Part shown: positions 55,414 to 64,000 of the stretch, one piece after another | How positions within the stretch are numbered: the first letter of the stretch is position 1 | Layout of the letters: every line of letters begins with the position of its first letter | DNA from: Chimonanthus salicifolius | Lineage: Eukaryota; Streptophyta; Magnoliopsida; Laurales; Calycanthaceae | Direction: 5' to 3' | Assembly (NCBI GenBank): GCA_013350335.1 | Contig: CM023537.1 | Coordinates: 10,038,438 to 10,102,437 of the forward strand | DNA length: 64,000 nucleotides | Program-made: the position numbers and the translations under genes | Notes under the pieces: generated by a model | What the model saw: the letters and a program-made list of their open reading frames with translations, nothing else | The model's database searches: none | Told to the model about the DNA's origin: nothing

Positions 55414-57966
55414 GGGCAAAATGGTTAGTTCGTTACATGAGCCAAAATGGAGCTCAGTTTGGAGCTCTATTTGGTATCAATTCTCAAGAATGAAAACGTG
55501 CATAGTTGATTGAAATCATTATTTTATTATAAATAATTTAGTCATTCTCTCATGAAACTTTATTATTAGAATAGAAAATGGGTATTAATTTGGACACTGT
55601 TAATATTAATTTGAATCAAGAGCAACGGTCTGGAATCCATCTGTGCATGTCTTCAACTTGGAAAGAGTTGGGGGATCATATGATTCTTCCCATTTTCCTA
55701 CTAGTGGCAAGGGCACCTTCAATGGCCCAAGAGGGAAGATGAGAAAAGAAGGGATAAAAGTATGCCACGTGTCAGCTTTTCAAGAGATTCTTAATTCGTC
55801 ATGCCTGTACCAGCAGCACTTAAAACCCATGCCATTCAATCAAAGCCAAAAACAGGGGAAAGAAAAGTGGGCCTAGGATTGGTTCACGAGTCATTAGCAA
55901 CCAAAAAATATCTTCGATATTTTCATTTTTATCATGAAAATATTAATAAAATAATTTTTTTTTTTTAAATCTGAGTTTATTGCTTCTGTCATTTTTAAAG
56001 GTAAATTTCCGTTAAAAATATATTTTTATCACGAGAAACGGTAAATTCCCGTTAAAATTGCGAGATTTTGCCGTTAAATTCCCGTTAAAAATACTTTGGC
56101 CAAATATATATGTTTATTTCTGAAATATCATTTATTTTTTCAAATTTTGGCCACATTATTTATTTTTATTATTTTTTAAATAATATATTTTCTGTGAGAT
56201 TTTCCCATTAAATTTTCGATAAAAACTCGAGAATTTGAAAATATCTCGCTATCAACAATATTTTGAAAAAATTAGTTGATATTTTTGAAAAAACATATAT
56301 TTCAATTTAACAAAAAATTTATAACTAAATTTGTTAATCCAAATGGATTCAGAAAAATAAATTCATTTTTTGATAAATTCATTAATATAATGGTAGTACT
56401 TTATCATATAAAAAGATTGAGATATTTCTTTTCATATGATACTTTAAAGTAACGGTCGAAATATCAGCCGATATGTATCGGTTTTTTAAGACCGAACGAT
56501 ATCGGCCGATACGATATGTATCGGCCATACAAAACGATTATCGACTGATATTTGATCTACAATATCGGTCACCATATCGGCCGATATGCATAAATATCGG
56601 TATTTAAAATTTATTTTAATTTTTTTAAAAAAAAAAACCTGATACGGTTTTTCCACGGTTTTTTGAGGTTTTTCACGGTTCTTCATTGTTTTCCGATACG
56701 GTTTTTTTGCGGTTTTTGCAGTTTTTCACGGTTTTTTGAGGTTTTCACGGTTCTTTATGATTTTTTGCGGTTTTTTCAATGTTTTGAATACCGGAGGAGA
56801 GAGAAATGTAAATATCGGAGGAGAGAGAAACTTATCGGCAGATATGCATATCGGCTGAAATAAAGTTTAAAGTGTTCAGTAAATTAACATCAATTGTTAA
56901 CTTATTAAATAATTTACTCAATTTTATCTAATATACGATGGATCAATTGCAAAGTAATCAAAATCAGTTTGATCCAATTATAAGAAGTCGTATTTTAAGT
57001 TTTCTACATTTTCATGACTTTTAATTATTTTATATTTAATAAACTTTTGCTTTCTATAGTGTCCTACTTAATCTCATACACGGAATCTTTTAATAGATCT
57101 TTTTATTTATAAACATGATAGCAAAAGATTCATGTCAATCAAATTATAGAAGTGATGTTTTTTTAGACTCTCTAATGTTAATTTCTTTTAAATTATTTTA
57201 AATTCTCAAGAGTTTTTCCTAAAATATTCATTTTTTTCTTAAAAGAAAAAAAAATGTAAACAATCAGATGTGCCTAAGTGTTTAAGTGTGATCCGTCCCA
57301 TTTCCTAGAACAAGTTAGGTTTTACATCCCGGAATATGATATTGGATGGCAGTTTTGTCCATTTTGAAACTGAGAAATGTAGATATTGGAATCCATTGTT
57401 AGTCATTTGAAATGAGTTGGGGTACTTGGGTTGGGTTGAGGGAAAAAGTTATTTGTTGATTTTAGATCTTAAAAGTTTCTTCATTTAGTTAATTTTTAAA
57501 AATTTTCAGTTAATAATTTAAATGGAATTTGTTATAATTAAAAATGTATGACATTTGTGTGGTTATCAATTCAAGTGATTAGGACGTCATTAGTTTCATT
57601 TTCTAATATTTTTTCTACATTATTATGTAATTTTCAATCATTTTATTATTTATTTTTTTATTTCTATAATTCATAACTTAAAATACACTCATTGACTAAG
57701 AAAATAAATTATGAAATTATTTCTACAAATTTTCCTCATTTATCTGCTTTTCCTTGTAATTTTCATAATTTTATTACTAATTATATAATTTCCCGATATC
57801 GTAACTTCAAAAATATATTAGAAGATGTAAATGTCCGAAATTTTATGAAAAAATTACATATTCAATAAGCACATAATTATCTGCATTTACTGTGATTTTT
57901 TTGAATTTATTTTCAAAAAAAAAAAAAGGGGCTGGAGAGAGAACGACCAATTTTTCTACCCTAAGT
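55414..57966. other. Gene-free intergenic DNA with repeat relics
   Basis: At 55985-56100 the word ATTCCCGTTAAAA recurs. At 56450-56870 a GATATCGGCCGATA-rich stretch followed by repeated CACGGTTTTTTGAGG-like words is a further, rearranged member of the CGGCCGATAT repeats. No gene was recognised. Confidence 0.5.
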
Positions 57967-58286
57967 AAGGGGTCAAAAATTTGGGCGATACTGTGCGTAT
58001 CGGCTGATATATATCAGGATTTCAAACGCCGATATATCTTGGCCGATACGTATAGTATCGGCCAAAGAGAGAAAAGTTCGATCGATACGGCCGAGATCTA
58101 GGCTGAATTTTATTTTTTATTTAAAAAAAAACAAATATGGGCGTGGGCCCACTCCATATCTCGGCCGAGATTCGTTTGATACAGGCGAATATCGGTCGAT
58201 ATATATATATATATATATGTACGACAGTTTCAAAAAAAAAATGAGGAGAAAGAAAATTCGGCCGAGAGCCGAATTTTCGGCTCCTG
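57967..58286. mobile_element. hAT-type MITE of the CGGCCGATAT family, third copy
   Basis: Begins AAGGGGTCAAAAATTTGGG and ends GCCGAATTTTCGGCTCCTG, with CGGCCGATAC / ATATCGG words and a (TA)n run at 58200-58217. The flanking 8-mers CCCTAAGT (57959-57966) and CCCTGATT (58287-58294) agree at six of eight positions. It is longer (320 bp) than the copies at 50012 and 50695. Confidence 0.75.
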
Positions 58287-58317
58287 CCCTGATTTCAACT
58301 GAGTTACCAAAACCGTA

Positions 58318-58348
58318 AGCCCAGCCCAGCCCAGCCCAGCCCAGCCCA
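58318..58348 (+). repeat. (CCCAG)n microsatellite
   Basis: Five to six uninterrupted copies of the pentamer CCCAG. Noncoding, just after a MITE. Confidence 0.9.
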
Positions 58349-59202
58349 TTGTAGAATAGGTCGTCGAGCGTTGGCTGTTGAGTGAATGAATGACGGCCCT
58401 AGGCCGTCTAAGATTTTGGGCCTGTAATTTACTTCCGTTGTTGAACACGTATACATTAAAGATTTCACTTGAGTGACATTATTAATGAGCGGCATTTTTA
58501 TTTGAAATAAAATTTCATTCAAAACTGGTCCTATTTGAATATTTTGATCGTTTATCATTTTTTAAAATTGTAAATCATTTTATTTTTTTAAGAATCATCA
58601 TTCTAAAAATACTTTTCAAATACACTCATCTCTAACCACTCATGGGCCTCGCAGGTCGAAAGTAGATTGTCATTGATGGGCTTCTAAAAGTGATTAAGTC
58701 AAGACTCAAGAATGGATTAAGTGCAAAATCCACATCGTAGCCCATTAAAAAACCCACTACACATGAGGAACCCAACCCATCTACAACCTTTAAAACTACC
58801 AAAGAACACCAACAGACCAAAATAATAAAATTATTGAATGCTTCATCAAAGAGCATTTTGTAATCAATATTCTTATTTATATTTTTATTTATTTGTGCAT
58901 CAGTTTTTTTTTAAAAAAAAAAATGGGATACCATACTGATTTTGCCTTTAATTTTATCACAAAAATTGATAATATTCTTATTTATATTTATATTTTTTCA
59001 TTTTATTACAATGTCTCATTCAAGAAAAGTGCATCTAAGCCCATCTATTATTGTCTATGCTTCTGCAACAAGTCAACAACCACTACTAAAATTGCAAATG
59101 GTTTAGGTATTCCTCTTCGAAGAGATGGTTTAGGTGGCCTCACCACACTGAGCAGATTGAGAAACAACCAATGCAACTCATGAAAATAATAAGAAAATCC
59201 CT
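58349..59202. other. Upstream region of the dirigent-like gene
   Basis: AT-rich intergenic DNA; no gene recognised. The GATGGGCTTC / CCCAACCC words near 58650-58780 look like MITE relics. Confidence 0.45.
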
Positions 59203-59208
59203 TATAAA
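59203..59208 (+). promoter_or_regulatory. TATA box of the dirigent-like gene
   Basis: TATAAA lies 63 bp upstream of the ATG at 59271, the usual plant spacing for a TATA box with a short leader. Confidence 0.6.
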
Positions 59209-59270
59209 CACACCCAACCCAATCAAATCAAGGTGCCCAGAAAAAAAGCTAAGGTAGACCCAATTTCACA

Positions 59271-59822
59271 ATGTTACCCAAGATCATATTCTGCACTGCA
59301 GTCTCAGCAGCCACACTAGCCGTCATCCTCTTGGCATTGATCTCACCAATAGTCCACAGGAAGGCACAGAAGAACCAAACCAGGCCTTGGTTAGCTCTCT
59401 CACTCTTCATCCAACACCCCCAATTTGCTCCAACTCAAAGCTCCCCACCAGTAGTGCAAGCCGGCGGCGCCTTCGTCTTCCACCACACACTTACAGAGGG
59501 ACCTGAGAACACTTCTCAGTCAATCGGAAGAGCACAGGGCTTCATAATTCCGATCGAGAACTTCTGGTATTCGGCATTCAACATCATATATCTAACCTTT
59601 GATACACCTGAGTACAGAGGAAGTGTCAGTGTACAAGCCAAAAATGTTCAGCACAAGGTGAGAGAAGAGCTTAAGGTTGTGGGTGGGACTGGGTCATTCG
59701 CCTTTGCACAAGGTGTCGCAGTCATTGCAAAGACACATAGGCAGGCATCTGATGGTGGTGCAATGCATCATCTAAAGCTCCGCCTGAGGTTTCCCAACAG
59801 ATCTCAGACAATTCCTGGATGA
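59271..59822 (+). CDS. Dirigent-like protein, intronless
   Basis: A single exon of 183 aa. An N-terminal hydrophobic segment (about residues 8-28) can act as a secretion signal or anchor. The dirigent domain runs from about residue 41 to 175, with LALSLFIQHP in place of the usual LxLYxHD, LTEGP (74-78), GRAQGF (86-91), FDTPEYRGSVSV (110-121) and VVGGTGSFAFAQGVA (136-150). Dirigent proteins form eight-stranded barrels in the apoplast and steer the coupling of phenoxy radicals in lignan and lignin chemistry. The Asp pair before the LTEGP motif in pinoresinol-forming members is replaced by His-His here, so a lignan role of that kind is not supported. Many such divergent members have no known substrate. 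It converges on psbO. Confidence 0.9.
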   Translation: MLPKIIFCTAVSAATLAVILLALISPIVHRKAQKNQTRPWLALSLFIQHPQFAPTQSSPPVVQAGGAFVFHHTLTEGPENTSQSIGRAQGFIIPIENFWYSAFNIIYLTFDTPEYRGSVSVQAKNVQHKVREELKVVGGTGSFAFAQGVAVIAKTHRQASDGGAMHHLKLRLRFPNRSQTIPG

Positions 59823-62042
59823 GGCATGCTTTCTTCACATTGAAATGTTATTTCCTGTTTCCTTTTTTTTTTTCAAATTATACTTAATCGGATTTAATAG
59901 ACTACTTTTTTTACCCAAGGTGTAAAGATGTCTCACCCGATTACTCTTCGGAGCATCTCCTAATCCACACACACCGAATAAGTTTAATGGGAAAATAGTC
60001 CTTTGGGTTTGAACGTGAATTGAACACAATAATTTTGTCATTCAAAAAATAGAAAGTAGAAAATCAACACAACATAGAAATTTACGTGGTTTCTTTTCGG
60101 TAAGTCGACAGGTTCAACACTGATCCACTATACTCAAAGATAAGAAATCAAAGAAGAGTTGGTTGTAGCTTTCAATTACGATTTTCGCTCATATCTCATT
60201 CTCTCATTTTTTTCTCTATAAAAAAGAACATTATACATTGTCTTAATTAGAGTTTACACGAAGTACAATATGAAATGAGAAAATTGTCCTCTAATAAAAA
60301 AAATAGCTCGGGACCTCCACCCCTATACTCCCGGACAAGGGGCGCTGCCTCTCTTTGACCCCTCGTGAGCTCAGCGTGGAGCTAGGCCCGTGACTGGATC
60401 ATCAGAATATCTCTGATGATCAGACTCCACCGAATCTAACATGAAACTCAATAGCTAAGGTTAAGGATGACAAAGAGAGGAGACAGAGAATAATTAATCT
60501 ATTCTTCATATGTTGATTGATCAGTAAAATTGGAATCAATGAATAGTCAAGAAACACTAAGAAATGGAGTAACAGTATAAACCGCATATAGATATCTAAC
60601 TTACAGACGATCAAGTATATCAAACTCCAAACAAGAATTATCTAGAAAATTAGGCTTAGAAGAAGATCTCCGTTAGAAAATTTAAAATTAGAATTTGTTC
60701 ATTGGAGTTTTAACAGTAAATTCATAATTTTCTCCAAGCTAGCACTTAATTGAGTAAATAATTGCCTGATCATCAACAATAATAATTATATCGTAGCTTT
60801 GGTTAAGATTAGATTGAAATAATTAAACTTTATGAATCATGTGCATAAGTTCGTAGAGGGTTCAATGAAGCCGATAGACTTGATTTGCATAACTAGTGAC
60901 TCCAAGTGGAAGATGTATATAAACCTCATTATGAAGATCTTTTTTTTAAAAAAATTAGCATCTAATTGATAAAAAATTATTGAGAAATTATACTTATAGA
61001 AATTAATACTCCAATAATGATTATAAGGATTATTAGAGCAAAAGTCTCAACATAATCAATTTCATACTCTTAATTAAAAAAAAAATACAGCTTTGTTGAT
61101 TCAATGGAAGTGAATCTTTTCAGTCTCGTATGCATTTAGTTCTTACAAATGAATTGATCACATGAGATTAAAGTGAGCTATGAAATTAAAGATTAGTAAT
61201 TTAGAATAATCAAATTATGAGGTGCTTAAAAACATGACTTATTATTGTAGTCGAGATACTTCTTTTTCAATTTCATAGATTCTTAAACAAATAAACAAAA
61301 GATTAATATAATATCCTTTAAAAAATTACTTTTCTTCAACAGGCTAAGATAAATTGAGAAACAAACTTCTAAACATTTTTCTAAAATCTAAACACAAACT
61401 TTCTTTTCCTTTAGATTATAAAAAAAAATATTCCGTCTTAATCATAACTAAACGTACTCATATGGACCTTTCCGTAGGAAAGTTCCTGTCTTAGTTTGAA
61501 AAGTAAGAATTTTTTTTTTTTTAAAATATGGATCTCTTCACTCTATATTGGAGGTGAGATTAATTCTACCACGTGTGTAAACCTTTTAATCGACACATAC
61601 TAGTTAAGTAGACGAAGAGTAACCTCCGCATGAGAAGTGGCGATCAAACTCAAGACATCTTTTTATAAAGAGAGATTTTTAACTGTCTCTAAGAAAATAT
61701 TATTAAATCGAAACTTCTCTCTTAAATATCATATAATAACCAGTAAGAAAATAGGAACTTCTCCATTAAATATAATATAATTTTTTTTTTGTGGCCATTA
61801 AACTTATTAGGATAGTCTGGTTAGACTAGTAAATGGCATATAACTAAAAGATAGAAGGATTACACACAAAGTTTCAACCTCTACATTGCAGAAGGGAAGG
61901 CTGGACTTCATGAATAGCCTCTTATATGACATAATCAAAGGCACAAGAGTAATAGGTAGCAACAAGGTATTCATTTTAACAAAACCAAGAGAAACAGAGC
62001 CACCCAACCAAAATCCATCACAAGATATACAAAGAGAAGAGC
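59823..62042. other. Intergenic DNA between convergent dirigent and psbO genes
   Basis: No gene was recognised. At 60050-60300 there is a stretch with AATTTACGTGGTTTC, and at 59935-60015 words shared with 29615-29710, both likely relics of dispersed repeats. At 61530-61640 a stretch resembles 45425-45510. The last 300 bases probably hold the 3' UTR of psbO. Confidence 0.5.
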
Positions 62043-63890
62043 CTAAGACTCTAGCTGTCCATACCATATCCCTTGGATCTTCACTTCCTTAGGTGCCTTG
62101 GACCCCAAATCCGTATCCGACGGCTGAACACTTTCAAACACTCCAATTATCTCTCCTGACTCTGGCTTGCTCTGTGTCACACTCAGTGTGATCTTCCCAG
62201 TTAATGATCCCGTGTTCTTTATATTCTCCTTGGCCAGCTCCTCCTCATCTCCTCTCCCTCCGGCCGGCAATGCAACCGCATTGTCATAACCAGTCGACCC
62301 ACCTCTTCCCTTGGGGTCCAAGAAAGACGAGCCCCGGTAAGACGGGACGAGGAACTCACCGCTGAAGCTCTCCGGCTTTCCGGATGCCACCAACTCTTTG
62401 ACGGTGAAGAGGAACGGGACACGCTCACCACCTGGTAGTTGCACGGTGACAGCGGCATAGTCGATGCCGTCTTTCTCTTCAAATTTGACGGTGCCATCTG
62501 GAGACACCACGAACGGGCCCTCGATCTCATCGAGAGTGTAGGTCAGGCGGGTCATGAGCTTGGTCTTCTGGAATTCGGGCGGGGAGTTCTTGTTCACTCC
62601 CTCGGCCTTGACGGTGAAGGAAGTTGGCTCAAGGCACAACTTCTTCAAGTTGTATTTGCCTGGCTTGAAAGCAAAGGATTCTACGCCGCGGTCAATGGTC
62701 GGGCACTGGTTTGCTGTGCCTGATCCCTTCACTTCCATGTACGTCTTGCTTTGGATCTCGTCATAGGTTAGGCGCTTCGGGACTCCTTCTGCACCTGCTC
62801 CCTGTGAAACACAAACAACGTATCATTTTACCCATTGCTAGCCGTTAGTGGTTTCAACACGCAAAAACTCTTCTCTTGTGGATTCAATTGACGAGATAAT
62901 AAAAAAAAAAAAACTTATACGCTTCGATCAAATTCAATTGCCGCTCTAATAATCTAAACTATTAGGGATATATTTAGATATTAAATATATTTAGGATTTG
63001 CTTAATATTATGTTTATTATATTTAGGGATTTCCTCTTTTATATCTTCCATATTTGTATTCCTTATCTCTATAAATAAGATTACAGTCTCTCCTTTATTA
63101 AGGAAGACACATTAAATCTTGTGTGTATAATTCTACATAACCATCTTATTTGAAGGAAAAAACAAACAATTTAAACAGATGTGGATGAATTGTTTTGCAT
63201 ATCTAAATTTTTGAATCTCAATCCAAACTGGATCACTCAAATTTTTGCGTTTGTTCAGGATTAAGATGTGGTTATTGTTAAAGATCAAAATTTACAATTA
63301 CAGACAACCAGGGATAACTAGAAAGCATTAAAAAAAAATAACATTCCTCACAAGTCATCTAATTGGATAGTGAAAAAAACACATGCTGATCGTGTTTGGT
63401 CTAAAAATAGAGATATTCCAAAGAAGTTCTAATAATCTTAATTAATTTAAAAAAAAAATCATTACTTTCTATATTATAAAAAAATATTTTAAAATTCTCA
63501 ATAAATTCTTTTCAAGGTCCTCTTTCATTTTACTTTGTTTTTTCTGTTTTTAAATCTATCTTAGCGATTAGCAATCCTCTTGTGAGTTGTGACATGCAGG
63601 GAAGAATTCAAGTTGGAGAAAACGGCGGGAAGGAGGAGAAAGCATACAGAGGCGACGAGGGCTGAGGTGGCGAGAGCGAAGCCGGCGATTTTGGCCGCAT
63701 CGGCGCATTTGAGAGCCATCTCTTTGAATTCGGCTTGGAGAGAACAGGTGTACCTAGGTGCGCCAGCCGAGTCGCAGCCGAAGGCCTTGGAAACGTGGTG
63801 GGTGGACCTCAGCTGCACTCCGTTGCGAACTGGGGCGCCGAGCTTAGCCGGCTGCATGAGCGTGGCCGCGGCCTGAAGAGAAGCAGCCAT
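62043..63890 (-). CDS. PSBO: Photosystem II oxygen-evolving enhancer protein 1 (PsbO), 2 exons
   Basis: Minus-strand exons 63648-63890 and 62043-62801 join in frame to 333 aa, the usual PsbO length. Residues 1-85 form a two-part transit peptide: a Ser/Ala-rich stromal part, then [15 protein letters not shown] and a GAGA cleavage site. The mature protein starts [14 protein letters not shown]. Both disulphide cysteines are present (C114 in NQCPTI, C137 in [10 protein letters not shown]), as are [55 protein letters not shown] and the ending [12 protein letters not shown]. PsbO sits on the lumen side of photosystem II and stabilises the Mn4CaO5 cluster. Small oddities are ESFAF instead of ETFSF and IDRG instead of IDGG after the first cysteine. 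The 846-bp intron falls at the transit-peptide border and carries a solo LTR. Confidence 0.98.
62960..63137 (+). mobile_element. Short solo LTR (copia-like) inside the psbO intron
   Basis: About 178 bp starting TATTAGGGATATATTTAG (first bases mutated from TGTT) and ending ATAATTCTACA, with a TATA box CTCTATAAATAAG near 63068 and a CTCCTTTATTAAGGAAG terminator-like stretch. These are features of short Ty1/copia LTRs. The flanking pentamers TAAAC and TAACC agree at four of five positions, fitting an old 5-bp target duplication. It lies antisense to psbO. Confidence 0.65.
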
Positions 63891-64000
63891 GGTTGTCTCT
63901 CACTCTTCTCCTACTGACTTGGTGATGATGGAAGTAAGAAGATTGGATAATAGATAGAGTAGGAGAAAAAGGAGAAGAATAGATATTATTGGAGTGGCAT
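63891..64000 (-). promoter_or_regulatory. 5' UTR and start of the psbO promoter
   Basis: On the minus strand the 110 bases before the ATG are pyrimidine-rich (CTTCTCC/TTTCTCC words), as in leaders of photosynthesis genes. A CCAAT word lies near 63945. The rest of the promoter is outside the window. Confidence 0.45.

Noticed and set aside
62439..62766. Plus-strand ORFs opposite psbO exon 2
   Set aside because: Antisense of a confidently assigned gene with GC-richer coding sequence; no domain in the plus-strand frames.
63589..63876. 95-aa plus-strand ORF over psbO exon 1
   Set aside because: Antisense shadow of the transit-peptide exon; the minus strand encodes PsbO in full.

Overview
This is a 64 kb window of a flowering-plant nuclear genome. 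It is AT-rich, its genes are split by GT-AG introns, it carries a nuclear psbO gene with a two-part thylakoid-lumen transit peptide, and it is littered with plant transposon remnants (LINE, tRNA-derived SINE, hAT-type MITEs, TRIMs, solo LTRs). The species cannot be fixed from the sequence; intron sizes and TE mix suit a dicot, basal eudicot or magnoliid better than a grass. I traced eight protein-coding genes exon by exon, and all stay in frame through every junction.

Layout. 1-4.8 kb: intergenic, with an LTR-like block, a hAT-type MITE, a SINE and a relict repeat. 4.87-15.95 kb (+): an Ariadne-type RBR E3 ubiquitin ligase (536 aa, 6 exons), whose large introns hold two LINE remnants, two SINEs and a local triplication. 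16.37-17.96 kb: a 1.59 kb solo LTR bounded by a 5-bp direct repeat. 20.77-26.94 kb (+): a DUF616 (TOD1/MUCI70-type) single-pass membrane protein (462 aa, 6 exons). 27-34 kb: gene desert with a MITE, a 40-bp minisatellite and a 1.74 kb fold-back element. 34.38-40.42 kb (+): a MIP1-type leucine-zipper/DUF547 protein (592 aa, 10 exons) followed by a hAT MITE with a perfect 8-bp duplication. 41.47-42.20 kb (-): an intronless DC1-domain protein. 44.15-44.51 kb: a TRIM. 48.2-48.8 kb: a four-copy ~150-bp tandem repeat directly upstream of CKS1. 49.04-49.64 kb (+): CKS1 (84 aa, 3 exons) with a mitotic-type promoter. 51.72-54.21 kb (-): a CASP-like 5 membrane protein (152 aa, 3 exons). 55.07-55.41 kb: a second TRIM. 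59.27-59.82 kb (+): an intronless dirigent-like protein. 62.04-63.89 kb (-): psbO (333 aa, 2 exons), with its promoter running off the window end.

The genes do not form a pathway. They cover protein ubiquitination, wall or mucilage biology, cell cycle, membrane scaffolding, phenoxy-radical coupling and photosynthesis, as is usual for a plant chromosome arm. The most unusual structure is the fold-back element at 31.36-33.10 kb: three tandem hairpins, one with its loop inverted relative to the other two, flanked by arrays of a short palindrome. Other useful observations are a dispersed MITE family with terminal CAGGG and one perfect 8-bp target duplication, an MSA/E2F/TATA cluster in front of CKS1, and a solo LTR inside the psbO intron.
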